Positions 39,996 to 48,994 of a stretch of DNA of 64,000 bases are shown here, one piece after another. A model generated the notes under the pieces. That model ran no database searches and had not been told where the DNA came from. It was given only the letters and a program-made list of their open reading frames with translations. Source of the DNA: DASRDR01 sp963812945 [NCBI: uncultured Candidatus Rokubacteria bacterium] (GTDB taxonomy: Bacteria; Methylomirabilota; Methylomirabilia; Rokubacteriales). The DNA lies in the NCBI GenBank assembly GCA_963812945.1, contig CAWEXD010000008.1:1240001-1304000 (forward strand), given 5' to 3'. The translations under genes and the position numbers were made by a program. Every line of letters starts with the position of its first letter. Position 1 is the first letter of the stretch.

Positions 39996-40074
39996 GCACG
40001 AGCGGTCCGGGCCGCGGCGCGATCGGGATGGCGACGGCAACGTGTCACCCCGGGCGCGGGCGCGCGGAGGGGAT

Positions 40075-40959
40075 GTGAGCGCCTTCCAGGGTGTCTATCC
40101 GCCCGTCCTGACTCCCTTCCGGCAGGGTGAGGTCGCCCACGACCGTCTCGCGTCGAACCTCGCCCGGCTCAATGCCCACCCCCTGGCCGGGTACGTCGTC
40201 CTCGGGTCGACCGGCGAGTTCCCGCTCCTCACGGAAGGCGAGAAGGAGCGCGTCATCGCGACGGCGCGGGAGCACACGCCCCGGGAACGGCTCCTGGTCG
40301 CCGGCACCGGGGGCGAGTCGACCGACGCGTGCATCCGGCTCACGAAGCGCGCGGCGCATCTCGGAGCGGACGCGGCCATCGTCATCACGCCGAGCTACTT
40401 CAAGGGCGCGATGAAGCCCCCGGCCCTGATCCGCCACTACCGATCCGTCGCCGACGCCTCGCCGGTGCCCGTCCTGCTGTACAACTTTCCGGCCAACACG
40501 GGCATCAATCTCGAGCCGGACACGGTGGCGAAGCTCTCCGAGCACCCGAACATCCGGGGCATCAAGGACAGCTCCGGCAACGTGCCCCAGGCCGCGGAGA
40601 CCATCCGGCTGACTCCGAAGACGTTCGAGGTGTTCGTGGGCTCGCCGATCGCCTTCTTGCCGGCGCTGGTGGTGGGGGCGGCGGGCGGGATCCTGGCGGT
40701 CGCCAACATCGCGCCCGCGGAGTGCTGCGAGATCTGGCGCCTGGCCCAGGCCGGGCAGTGGGCCGAGGCGCGAGCCGTCGCCTTCCGGCTGGGGCCGCTC
40801 GCGGCGGGCATCAGCGGCCGGTACGGGATCGGCGGCCTCAAGGCGGCGCTCGATCTCCTGGGCGGGTACGGCGGCGCTCCCCGCGCGCCGCTCCCGACGC
40901 CCGACGCCGACGGCGTGGAGGAGATCCGGGAGATCCTGGCGACGGTAGGGTTGCTGTAG
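40075..40959 (+). CDS. DapA/DHDPS-family aldolase (class I lyase)
   Basis: 294 residues. GTG 40075 lies just after GGAGGGG and gives the usual N-terminus (FQGVYPPVLTPF); GTG 40042 would add 11 odd residues. Schiff-base Lys164 is in RGIKDSSGN, catalytic Tyr136 in LLYNFPANTG, and the carboxylate loop is GSTGEFP (44-50). The family includes dihydrodipicolinate synthase, N-acetylneuraminate lyase, KDG aldolase and HOGA-type enzymes. Context beside a GntR regulator and a carboxylate transporter favours catabolism over lysine synthesis. Confidence 0.88.
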   Translation: MSAFQGVYPPVLTPFRQGEVAHDRLASNLARLNAHPLAGYVVLGSTGEFPLLTEGEKERVIATAREHTPRERLLVAGTGGESTDACIRLTKRAAHLGADAAIVITPSYFKGAMKPPALIRHYRSVADASPVPVLLYNFPANTGINLEPDTVAKLSEHPNIRGIKDSSGNVPQAAETIRLTPKTFEVFVGSPIAFLPALVVGAAGGILAVANIAPAECCEIWRLAQAGQWAEARAVAFRLGPLAAGISGRYGIGGLKAALDLLGGYGGAPRAPLPTPDADGVEEIREILATVGLL

Positions 40960-41014
40960 TGCAGGCGGGCGGACCGAGTACCACTCGAGGGACCAGGGGA
41001 GCAGGAGACCGGCG

Positions 41015-42772
41015 ATGAAGATGACAGGGGCGCGCATTGTCCTGGAGTCGCTCAAGCGAGAGGGTGTGGACGTCATCTTCGGGCTTCCGGGCGGCGCCGT
41101 TCTCCCGCTCTACGACGCGCTCTACGACTTTCCGCTGCCGCTGCGCCACGTCCTGGTGCGCCAGGAGGCGGCGGCCGGGCACGCGGCCGAGGCGTACGCG
41201 CGCGTGACCGGGAAGGTCGGGGTGTGCATGGTGACCTCGGGGCCCGCCGCCACGAACCTCGTCACGGCGCTCCAGGACGCCTACATGGATTCGATGCCGA
41301 TCGTCGCGTTGACGGGGCAGGTGCCGACCCACCTGATCGGGAACGACGCCTTCCAGGAGGCGGACAACGTCGGCATCACGCGGCCCTGCACGAAGCACAA
41401 CTACCTCGTGAAGGACGCCAAGGACATCACGCTGGTGATCCGCGAGGCCTTCCACATCGCGGCGACCGGCCGGCCGGGGCCCGTCCACATCGACCTGCCG
41501 AAGGACGTGCTCATGAAGCAGGCCGAGTTCGACTACCCGGAGCACGTGCACCTCCGGTCGTACAACCCGACGTACGACGGGCATCCAGGCCAGGTGAAGA
41601 AGGCGGCGAAGGCGATGATGCGCGCCCGCCGCGCGGTGCTGTACGTGGGCGGCGGCGTGATCTCGGCGGACGCCACGGCGGAGCTGCTGGCGCTCGCCGA
41701 GCTGACCCGCATCCCGGTCACGACGACGCTCATGGGGCTGGGCGCCTTCCCGTCGGACCACGCGCTGTCGCTCGGCATGCTCGGGATGCACGGCGGGTAC
41801 GCGCCCAACATGGCGGTCTACAACGCGGACTGCCTGATCGCGGTGGGCGCGCGGTTCGACGACCGGGTCACCGGGAAGGTCGACCAGTTCTCGCCGCAGG
41901 CCGAGATCATCCACGTCGACGTCGACCCGTCCTCGATCTCGAAGAACATCAAGGTGCACGTGCCCATCGTGGGTGACGCGCGCAGCGTGCTCGCGCACCT
42001 GACCGAGGCCCTCCGCGAGGAGGGCGCCGGCCAGATGCCCGCGGCGGTCCGCGAGGCACGGGAGCAGTGGCTCCGGCAGCTCGGCCAGTGGCTGCAGAAG
42101 CACCCGTTCCGCTACGACTGGGACGACGAGCTGATCAAGCCGCAGTACGTGGTCGAGGAGATCTCGAACCTCACCAAGGGCGAGGCGGTCATCGTGACCG
42201 GGGTCGGGCAGCATCAAATGTGGGCGGCCCAGCACTACCGGTTCCGCCACCCGCGGCACTGGCTGACGTCGGGCGGCCTCGGCACCATGGGGTACGGCCT
42301 CCCGGCGGCGCTCGGCGCCCAGGTGGGCCGGCCGGACCGCCTCGTGGTGCTCATCGACGGCGACGGCAGCTTCGTCATGAACTCGCAGGAGCTGGCGACG
42401 GTCGTCGAGAACCAGCTGCCCGTCAAGATGGTGGTCATCAACAACGGCGGCCACGGGATGGTCCGCCAGTGGCAGGACATCATCTACGGCGGCCGGTTCC
42501 ACTCGATCGACCTCTCCGCGAGCCCCGACTTCGTGAAGCTCGCGGAGGCGTACGGGGCGGTCGGGATCCGGGCCTCGAAGCCGAACGAGGTGGTGCCGGC
42601 GCTCGAGAAGGCGTTCGCGATCCCCGGGCCGGTCCTGGTGGACGTGATGGTCGACAAGAACGAGTTCTGCTTCCCGATGGTGCCGGCGGGCGGCGCGAAC
42701 AAGGACATGCTGCTCGAGCGCCCGAACAAGGACGTCAAGGCCAAGGCCGCCAAGTCCCAGACGGGATTCTAG
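41015..42772 (+). CDS. ilvB: Acetolactate synthase, large catalytic subunit
   Basis: 585 residues. Catalytic Glu51 in [17 protein letters not shown]; the TPP/Mg motif is [10 protein letters not shown] running to [15 protein letters not shown], with the conserved block for the quinone-like FAD site in the middle ([20 protein letters not shown]). It makes acetolactate from two pyruvates, or acetohydroxybutyrate, the first step in valine, leucine and isoleucine synthesis. The ACT subunit and ilvC follow. Confidence 0.95.
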   Translation: MKMTGARIVLESLKREGVDVIFGLPGGAVLPLYDALYDFPLPLRHVLVRQEAAAGHAAEAYARVTGKVGVCMVTSGPAATNLVTALQDAYMDSMPIVALTGQVPTHLIGNDAFQEADNVGITRPCTKHNYLVKDAKDITLVIREAFHIAATGRPGPVHIDLPKDVLMKQAEFDYPEHVHLRSYNPTYDGHPGQVKKAAKAMMRARRAVLYVGGGVISADATAELLALAELTRIPVTTTLMGLGAFPSDHALSLGMLGMHGGYAPNMAVYNADCLIAVGARFDDRVTGKVDQFSPQAEIIHVDVDPSSISKNIKVHVPIVGDARSVLAHLTEALREEGAGQMPAAVREAREQWLRQLGQWLQKHPFRYDWDDELIKPQYVVEEISNLTKGEAVIVTGVGQHQMWAAQHYRFRHPRHWLTSGGLGTMGYGLPAALGAQVGRPDRLVVLIDGDGSFVMNSQELATVVENQLPVKMVVINNGGHGMVRQWQDIIYGGRFHSIDLSASPDFVKLAEAYGAVGIRASKPNEVVPALEKAFAIPGPVLVDVMVDKNEFCFPMVPAGGANKDMLLERPNKDVKAKAAKSQTGF

Positions 42773-42782
42773 GGAGAGGGCG

Positions 42783-43391
42783 GTGCAGAACGGCCACACC
42801 GTCCGGAAGCACACGATCGCGGTGCTCGTCGAGAACAAGTTCGGCGTGCTCTCCCGCGTGGCGGGGCTGTTCAGCGCGCGCGGCTACAACATCGAATCGC
42901 TCTCGGTCGGAGAGACGCTCGATTCCAGCGTCTCCCGCATGACCCTCGTCGTGCGGGGCGACGAGTTCGTGCTGGAGCAGGTGGTGAAGCAGCTGCACAA
43001 GCTGATCGACGTGATCAAGGTGATCGATCTGACCCAGGAGAACCACGTCGAGCGCGAGCTGGTGCTGATACGCGTGAACGCCGAGCCGCAGCATCGGGCG
43101 GAGATCCTCCGGACGGCCGACATCTTCCGCGCGAAGGTCGTGGACGTGACGTCCACCACGTTCACGCTGGAAGCCACGGGGGACGAGGCGAAGCTCTCCG
43201 CCTTCGTCGAGCTCATGCGGCCCATGGGCATCCAGGAGGTGGTCCGGACCGGGAAGGTGGCCATCGCGCGCGGATCCAAGGCCGCGCGCCGCCGCCCGGA
43301 GGAGCCGCTCGGGAAGTCCGCCGACGCCCAGCGCCGCCGCCGGGATGCCGAGGCCAGCCGGGACCAGCGCGTGACGGGGTTCGCCGACTAG
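42783..43391 (+). CDS. ilvN: Acetolactate synthase, small regulatory subunit
   Basis: 202 residues from GTG 42783 after GGGAGAGGG. The ACT domain has [20 protein letters not shown], then [20 protein letters not shown]; the second half holds [20 protein letters not shown]. It brings valine feedback to IlvB. The family length is about 160-165; here about 38 basic residues are added at the end ([10 protein letters not shown] and on), with no known role. Confidence 0.95.
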   Translation: MQNGHTVRKHTIAVLVENKFGVLSRVAGLFSARGYNIESLSVGETLDSSVSRMTLVVRGDEFVLEQVVKQLHKLIDVIKVIDLTQENHVERELVLIRVNAEPQHRAEILRTADIFRAKVVDVTSTTFTLEATGDEAKLSAFVELMRPMGIQEVVRTGKVAIARGSKAARRRPEEPLGKSADAQRRRRDAEASRDQRVTGFAD

Positions 43392-43419
43392 ACGGCACGG
43401 GACCGAGGAGACCAGACGG

Positions 43420-44427
43420 ATGCCAGCGAAGATCTACTACGACCAGGACGCCGACCTCTCGCTTCTTCGCGGGAAGAAGATCGCCATCATCGGCTACGGG
43501 AGCCAGGGGCATGCCCACGCGCTGAACCTGAAGGACTCCGGGCTGGACGTCGTCGTGGGCCTCTACAAGGGCTCGAAGAGCTGGCCGAAGGCGGAGAAGG
43601 ACGGGCTCCGGGTCGCCACGGTGGCCGAAGCCGCCCAGATGGCCGACATCGTCATGGTCCTCCTGCCGGACCAGGTCCACCGGCAGACGTTCGAGGAGTC
43701 GATCCGGGGGGCGCTGTCGAAGGGCAAGATGCTGATGGTCGCCCACGGCTTCTCGATCCACTTCAACCAGGTCGTCCCGCCGGGCGACGTCGACGTCTCG
43801 ATGATCGCGCCCAAGGCGCCCGGGCACATCATGCGCGACCTCTTCGTGCAGGGGCCGGGCGTCCCGGCGCTCCTCGCGGTGCAGCAGGACGTGTCCGGCA
43901 AGGCCCGGGACCTGGCGCTGGCCTACGGGAAGGGCGTGGGCTGCACGCGGGCGGGCGTGATCGAGACGACGTTCAAGGAAGAGACGGAGACCGATCTCTT
44001 CGGCGAGCAGGCGGTCCTCTGCGGGGGCGTGTCGGCCCTGATCAAGTCCGCGTTCGACACCCTGGTCCAGGCCGGCTACCAGCCGGAGGTCGCCTACTTC
44101 GAGTGCATGCACGAGCTGAAGCTGATCGTCGACCTCTTCTACCAGGGCGGGCTGGCCTACATGCGCTACTCGGTCTCCGACACCGCGGAGTACGGCGATT
44201 ACAGCCGGGGTCCCCGGGTCATCGACGACCGGGTGCGGGCCGAGATGCGGAAGATCCTGCACGAGATCCAGACCGGGCAGTTCGCCCGGGAGTGGGTGCT
44301 CGAGAACCAGGCCAACCGCGCGAGCTTCCTGGCCACCCGGCGGGTCGAAGCGGACCACCAGATCGAGGAGGTCGGCAAGCGCCTCCGCTCGATGATGAGC
44401 TGGATCAAGCCGCCGCGCATGGGATAG
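43420..44427 (+). CDS. ilvC: Ketol-acid reductoisomerase (class I)
   Basis: 335 residues, class I size. NADPH site [30 protein letters not shown] and [17 protein letters not shown] follow; the knotted C-terminal domain has [19 protein letters not shown] with its metal-binding Asp/Glu, and [17 protein letters not shown]. It rearranges and reduces acetolactate to dihydroxyisovalerate. Co-directional with ilvBN 28 bases upstream. Confidence 0.96.
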   Translation: MPAKIYYDQDADLSLLRGKKIAIIGYGSQGHAHALNLKDSGLDVVVGLYKGSKSWPKAEKDGLRVATVAEAAQMADIVMVLLPDQVHRQTFEESIRGALSKGKMLMVAHGFSIHFNQVVPPGDVDVSMIAPKAPGHIMRDLFVQGPGVPALLAVQQDVSGKARDLALAYGKGVGCTRAGVIETTFKEETETDLFGEQAVLCGGVSALIKSAFDTLVQAGYQPEVAYFECMHELKLIVDLFYQGGLAYMRYSVSDTAEYGDYSRGPRVIDDRVRAEMRKILHEIQTGQFAREWVLENQANRASFLATRRVEADHQIEEVGKRLRSMMSWIKPPRMG

Positions 44428-44451
44428 CGACCGCGAGGAGTGTCTCGACGG

Positions 44452-45078
44452 ATGCTTCCGATCGCCTCGGAGGGCTGGGGGTTCATCCTCGTGCCGCTCG
44501 CCCTGGCCGGCCTCCTGGCCTGGGTGGGCTGGCTGAAGCTGGCCGTGCTGCTCGCGGGGCTGGCGGCCTTCATGGCGTTCTTCTTCCGCGACCCCGAGCG
44601 CACCGCGCCGGCGCTCCCGGGGGCCATCCTGGCGCCGGCCGACGGCCAGGTGGTCGACGTCCGGGCCACGGGAGTGGATCCCTTCGTGGGCGACTCCCAG
44701 ACGGTGTCGATCTTCCTCTCGCCGCTGGACGTGCACATCAACCGCACGCCCCTGGCCGGGCTCATCGTGGACGTCCAGTACCGGCCGGGCGCTAAGATGG
44801 CCGCCTACCGCCCGGAGGCGTCCGAGCGGAACGAGCGCACGGTCATCGCGATCCAGGGGGAAGCGGGGCGCGTCGTCGTCCGGCAGATCGCGGGCGTCCT
44901 CGCGCGCCGCATCGTCTGCCGGGTGCGGCCCGGGGACAAGCTCGGCGCCGGCGAGCGGTTCGGCCTGATCAAGTTCGGCTCGCGCACGGATCTGGTCATG
45001 CCCGCCGCGGTCCGCCTGCGAGTGCAGAAGGGTGACCGGGTGAGAGGCGGCGAGACGGTCATGGGGATGCTGCCGTGA
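44452..45078 (+). CDS. psd: Phosphatidylserine decarboxylase, short (archaeal/type II-like) form
   Basis: 208 residues from ATG 44452; GTG 44440 overlaps the ribosome binding site GAGGAG. Two membrane helices at the N-terminus (WGFILVPLALAGLLAWVGWL, then KLAVLLAGLAAFMAF). Pro-enzyme processing is at Gly176-Ser177 in KFGSRTDLVMP, where Ser becomes the pyruvoyl group. FLSPLDVHINRTPLAG is the family active-site block. It turns phosphatidylserine into phosphatidylethanolamine. Overlaps pssA (GTGA), the preceding enzyme in the pathway. Confidence 0.93.
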   Translation: MLPIASEGWGFILVPLALAGLLAWVGWLKLAVLLAGLAAFMAFFFRDPERTAPALPGAILAPADGQVVDVRATGVDPFVGDSQTVSIFLSPLDVHINRTPLAGLIVDVQYRPGAKMAAYRPEASERNERTVIAIQGEAGRVVVRQIAGVLARRIVCRVRPGDKLGAGERFGLIKFGSRTDLVMPAAVRLRVQKGDRVRGGETVMGMLP

Positions 45079-45884
45079 GGCGGCGATCCTCGGGGCTTCG
45101 CCGGCGGCGCTGGTCCGAGCTGCGCGAGCGCCGCCGCCAGACGATCTTCCTTCTGCCCGGGCTCCTGACGACGGGGAACCTCCTGTGCGGGTTCTACGCG
45201 ATCGTGCTCACGTTCGACGGGCGACACCAGTGGGCCGCCCTGGCGCTGTTCATCGGCATGGTCCTCGACATGCTCGACGGGAAGGTGGCCCGCCTGACCC
45301 GCACGACGACGCAGTTCGGCGTGGAGTTCGACTCGCTCGCCGATGTGATCTCCTTCGGGCTGGCTCCGGCCCTCCTCCTCTACTCGTGGGCGCTCCAGCC
45401 ACTCGGGCGGGTCGGGGCGGGGGCGGCGTTCCTCTACGTGCTCTGCGCCGCGCTCCGGCTGGCGCGCTTCAACGTGCTGACCGGGGTGACGGACCGCCGC
45501 TACTTCATCGGGCTGCCGAGTCCGGGGGCGGCGGGCGTGGTGGCGGCGACGATCCTCTTCTTCGAGGAGCCGGACTTCGGGCGACCGGGGGTCTTCGTGC
45601 TGGCGTGCGCGACGTACGTGGTCGCGTTCCTGATGATCTCGAACATCCGCTACTACTCCTTCAAGGACCTGAACTTCGCGAAGCGCCATCCGTTCGGCAT
45701 CCTGCTGGTGATGGCGCTGGGCATCCTCATCGTCTTCGCACACCCGGAGACGTTCGTCTTCGTGCTGTTCGGCGCGTATGCGGCTTCCGGTCCCGTGCGG
45801 TGGCTCCTGGTGCGGAAGCGCGAGCCGGCCCCGCCCCACGTGCTCCGTGAGCCCGTGCGGAGCCCGGGCCCCGGCCAGGGGTGA
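45075..45884 (+). CDS. pssA: CDP-diacylglycerol-serine O-phosphatidyltransferase
   Basis: 269 residues. The CDP-alcohol phosphotransferase motif is complete: DMLDGKVARLTRTTTQFGVE, then FDSLAD (Asp65, Asp68, Asp86, Asp90). Membrane helices surround it and run on through the C-terminal half. The Arg-rich first 22 residues are cytosolic. Together with psd it makes phosphatidylethanolamine. The start overlaps psd by four bases. Confidence 0.93.
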   Translation: MRRRSSGLRRRRWSELRERRRQTIFLLPGLLTTGNLLCGFYAIVLTFDGRHQWAALALFIGMVLDMLDGKVARLTRTTTQFGVEFDSLADVISFGLAPALLLYSWALQPLGRVGAGAAFLYVLCAALRLARFNVLTGVTDRRYFIGLPSPGAAGVVAATILFFEEPDFGRPGVFVLACATYVVAFLMISNIRYYSFKDLNFAKRHPFGILLVMALGILIVFAHPETFVFVLFGAYAASGPVRWLLVRKREPAPPHVLREPVRSPGPGQG

Positions 45885-45963
45885 GACGGCCGTGCACGCG
45901 ATCGCCACGAACCGGTTCATGTCGCCCGTGATTCTGGCGCGGGCCGGCGCGGGAGGGCCGTAG

Positions 45964-47064
45964 GTGGCCAGTTTCCGGATCGCTGTCCTGCCGGGTGACG
46001 GGATCGGCGCGGAGGTGACCGCCGAGGCCGTCCGCGTTCTCGGTGTCGTGGCGAAGGAGGGAGGGCTCGGCCTCGAGCTCGAGGAGGGGCTCATCGGGGG
46101 CGCCGCGATCGACGCCCACGGGACCCCGCTCCCCGAGCCGACCCTCGGGACCTGCCGTGAGGCCGACGCCATCCTGTTCGGCGCCGTGGGCGGCCCGCGG
46201 TGGGACCACCTCCGGCCCGAGCAGCGCCCGGAGCGGGGCATCCTCCGCATCCGGAAGGAGCTGGATCTCTTCGGCAACCTCCGTCCGGCGCGGCTCTACC
46301 CGATGCTCGTGGACAGCTCGCCGCTCAAGCGGAGCGTGGTGGAGGGCGCGGATCTCATGGTCGTCCGGGAGCTCACGGGTGGCCTCTACTTCGGCGAGCC
46401 GAGGGGCCTCGATGGGCAGGGCGCGGAGCGGCGGGCCGTCAACACGATGGTCTATACCGCGGCCGAGATCGAGCGCATCGCGGACCTGGCGTTCCAAGTG
46501 GCTCGCGGGCGGCGCCGGCGGCTCACGTCGGTCGACAAGTCCAACGTGCTCGTGGTGTCGCAGCTCTGGCGCGAGGTCGTGACCGAGGTGGGCCGAGGGT
46601 ACCCGGACGTCCAGCTCGACCATCTGCTCGTCGACAACTGCGCCATGGCGCTGGTCGCGGATCCCCGGCGCTTCGACACGATCGTGACCGAGAACACCTT
46701 CGGCGACATCCTCTCCGACGAGGCGGCCATCATCGCGGGATCGATGGGCATGCTGCCCTCGGCCAGCCTGGGGCCGGCGCGAGGGGATCGCCGGCTCGGC
46801 CTCTACGAGCCCATTCACGGGACGGCGCCGGACATCGCGGGCCGGGGCATCGCCAATCCGCTTGCTGCCATCCTGTCGGCCGCGATGCTGCTGCGCTACT
46901 CGCTGGACCGCGCGGCCGACGCCGATCGGGTGGAGCAGGCGGTCGAGCGGACGCTCGCGAGCGGATTGCGGACCAAGGACATTCACACCCCCGGGACGGC
47001 CCTGGCCGGGACGGCCGAGATGGGCGATCGGGTGATCCGGGAGCTGGAGCCGCTCTACCGCTGA
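45964..47064 (+). CDS. leuB: 3-isopropylmalate dehydrogenase
   Basis: 366 residues from GTG 45964. Family marks: [19 protein letters not shown], the substrate-specificity loop [52 protein letters not shown] and the NAD site [20 protein letters not shown]. It oxidises 3-isopropylmalate in leucine synthesis. The genes leuA and leuCD are not in the window. The 79-base gap from pssA holds nothing I can support. Confidence 0.95.
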   Translation: MASFRIAVLPGDGIGAEVTAEAVRVLGVVAKEGGLGLELEEGLIGGAAIDAHGTPLPEPTLGTCREADAILFGAVGGPRWDHLRPEQRPERGILRIRKELDLFGNLRPARLYPMLVDSSPLKRSVVEGADLMVVRELTGGLYFGEPRGLDGQGAERRAVNTMVYTAAEIERIADLAFQVARGRRRRLTSVDKSNVLVVSQLWREVVTEVGRGYPDVQLDHLLVDNCAMALVADPRRFDTIVTENTFGDILSDEAAIIAGSMGMLPSASLGPARGDRRLGLYEPIHGTAPDIAGRGIANPLAAILSAAMLLRYSLDRAADADRVEQAVERTLASGLRTKDIHTPGTALAGTAEMGDRVIRELEPLYR

Positions 47065-47111
47065 GGCGGAGGGCGCCGCGGCCCCGCCGAGCCGGCGGGG
47101 CGGAGGACGCG

Positions 47112-48128
47112 ATGGCGGGGTATCGGGTGGCGGTGGTGGGGGCGACGGGGGCCGCCGGGGAGATGACGCTCCGGATCCTGGAGGAGCGCAAGTTCCCGGT
47201 CGGCGAGCTCCGGGCGTTCGCCTCCGAGCGCTCAGTGGGGAAGACCGTCGTCTTCGCGGGGGAGGCCGTCCGGGTGGAGAAGGTGACCCCGGAGGCGTTT
47301 CGCGGCGTCGAGATCGCCTTCTTCTCGGCCGGATCGGCGCAGTCGAAGGAGCATGCGCCGCTGGCGGTGCGAGCGGGCGCCATGGTCGTGGACAAGTCGA
47401 GCGCCTTCCGGATGGATCCCGCGGTCCCGCTGATCGTGCCCGAGGTGAATGCCCATGCGATCCGGGGCCACCAGGGCATCGTCGCCAGCCCGAACTGCAC
47501 CACCGTGGTGACCGTGATGCCGCTGGCCCCCCTCCACCGCGCGGCCCGCATCACGCGCGTCGTCGCGACGAGCTATCAGGCCGTCTCGGGGGCCGGGGTC
47601 AACGGGGTCGAGGACCTCCGCCAGCAGACCCTCGCCTGGGCCCGGGGCGAGGCGATCGTGCCGCGCTTCTTCCCCCATCAGATCGCGTTCAACCTGATCC
47701 CGCACATCGACCGGTTCGGACCGGAGGGCTACACGGGCGAGGAGTGGAAGCTCGTGAACGAGGTCCGGAGGATCCTCGAGACCCCGGACATGCGCATCTC
47801 CCCGACGACTGTGCGGGTGCCCGTCTTCACGGCCCATTCCGTCGCCGTCAACGTGGAGACCGAGGAGAAGGTCTCGGTCGAGCAGGCGCGGGAGCTGTTC
47901 GGCCGGTTCCCCGGGCTCCGCGTGATGGATGACCCCGGAGAGGCGCGGTACCCGATGCCGCTCACCGTGGAAGGGCAGGACGACTGCGTCGTCGGGCGCA
48001 TCCGCGCGGATCTGTCCCACGAGCGCGGCCTCAACTTCTGGGTCGTGGGCGATCAGCTCCGCAAGGGCGCGGCCACCAACGCCGTGCAGATCGCCGAGCT
48101 GCTCAGCGGCACGACGCCGAGCCGGTAG
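47112..48128 (+). CDS. asd: Aspartate-semialdehyde dehydrogenase
   Basis: 338 residues, ATG 47112 after CGGAGGACGC. NADP site VVGATGAAGEMTLRIL; FFSAGSAQSKEHAP; catalytic Cys129 in IVASPNCTTVV; RVPVFTAHSVAVNVE and the terminal FWVVGDQLRKGAATNAVQIA. It reduces aspartyl phosphate to the semialdehyde for lysine, threonine and methionine. The reading frame after its TAG stop continues directly into truA without a usual start codon. Confidence 0.95.
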   Translation: MAGYRVAVVGATGAAGEMTLRILEERKFPVGELRAFASERSVGKTVVFAGEAVRVEKVTPEAFRGVEIAFFSAGSAQSKEHAPLAVRAGAMVVDKSSAFRMDPAVPLIVPEVNAHAIRGHQGIVASPNCTTVVTVMPLAPLHRAARITRVVATSYQAVSGAGVNGVEDLRQQTLAWARGEAIVPRFFPHQIAFNLIPHIDRFGPEGYTGEEWKLVNEVRRILETPDMRISPTTVRVPVFTAHSVAVNVETEEKVSVEQARELFGRFPGLRVMDDPGEARYPMPLTVEGQDDCVVGRIRADLSHERGLNFWVVGDQLRKGAATNAVQIAELLSGTTPSR

Positions 48129-48146
48129 CCGATCGACCCCGACGCG

Positions 48147-48950
48147 CTGCCCGCTCGGCTCGCGCTCCTCCTGGCCTACGACGGCGCGGCCTACCACGGC
48201 TGGCAGGTCCAGCCCGGCGCGGCGACGGCGCAGGGGCGGGTCCTCGAGGCTCTTCGCCCCCTGACTCGCGGCGAGGTGCGCCTGGTCGGCGCCAGCCGCA
48301 CCGATGCCGGCGTCCACGCTCTCGGCCAGGTGGCGAGCGTGGAGAGCCCGGAGCCGCTCGCCCCCCGAACGGCATTGGCCGCCCTCAATGCCCGTCTCCC
48401 GCGGGACATCCGCGTGCTGGCCGCCCGGGCCGTCCCGCCCGGTTTCGACGCGCGCCGGGCCGCGCGGCTCAAGCGTTACGGCTACCTCCTCGAGACCGGG
48501 CCCATCGCCGGGCCGTTTCTCCGGGATCGCGCCTGGCACGTCGGGCGTCCGCTCGATACGGACGCGATGACCCGCGCGCTGGCGCCCCTCCGCGGCAAGC
48601 ACGACTTCGCCGCCTTCTGCGCCGCGCCGGGGCGAGGGCGGGATCCGGTCTGCGCGGTTCGCGCGGCGCGCGTCGTCGCGCGAGGGGATCACGTCGGCGT
48701 GCTGATGTCCGCCGACGCGTTCCTCCATCACATGGTGCGCAACGTCGTCGGCACGCTCGTCGAGGTGGGCCTGGGCCGGCGGCCGCCCGAATGGGTCGCG
48801 GGCGTGCTCGCCGGGCGGGACCGGCGGGCGGCCGGACCCACGGCGCCGGCCGACGGTCTCTATCTGCTCCGGGTGCTCTACTCCTGGGCCGTGTTCCCGG
48901 GCGGGCGCCACGTCCGGCCCGACCGCGGGCTCCTCACGCACGACGGCTGA
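48147..48950 (+). CDS. truA: tRNA pseudouridine synthase A (start codon unclear)
   Basis: Reading back from the clear body, the frame gives the proper TruA N-terminus (ARLALLLAYDGAAYHGWQVQ), and the catalytic Asp53 in SRTDAGVHALGQ follows. Yet between the asd stop (48126-48128, same frame) and this block there is no ATG, GTG or TTG. I place the start at CTG 48147 (267 residues); ATC 48132 is another choice. GTG 48276 would cut off the first fold strands. MVRNVVGTLVEVGLGRR closes the active site. TruA modifies U38-40 of tRNA anticodon arms. Confidence in the gene is high, in the start low. Confidence 0.85.
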   Translation: MPARLALLLAYDGAAYHGWQVQPGAATAQGRVLEALRPLTRGEVRLVGASRTDAGVHALGQVASVESPEPLAPRTALAALNARLPRDIRVLAARAVPPGFDARRAARLKRYGYLLETGPIAGPFLRDRAWHVGRPLDTDAMTRALAPLRGKHDFAAFCAAPGRGRDPVCAVRAARVVARGDHVGVLMSADAFLHHMVRNVVGTLVEVGLGRRPPEWVAGVLAGRDRRAAGPTAPADGLYLLRVLYSWAVFPGGRHVRPDRGLLTHDG

Positions 48951-48994
48951 GACCCGCCCTGCCCCGGGGACCGTCGACCGTACCCGGCCGCGGT

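Noticed and set aside
45892-45963. A 23-codon frame (GTG 45892) ending directly before leuB, considered as a leucine leader peptide.
   Set aside because: It contains only one Leu codon, no Leu run and no attenuator hairpins, so nothing supports a leader peptide.
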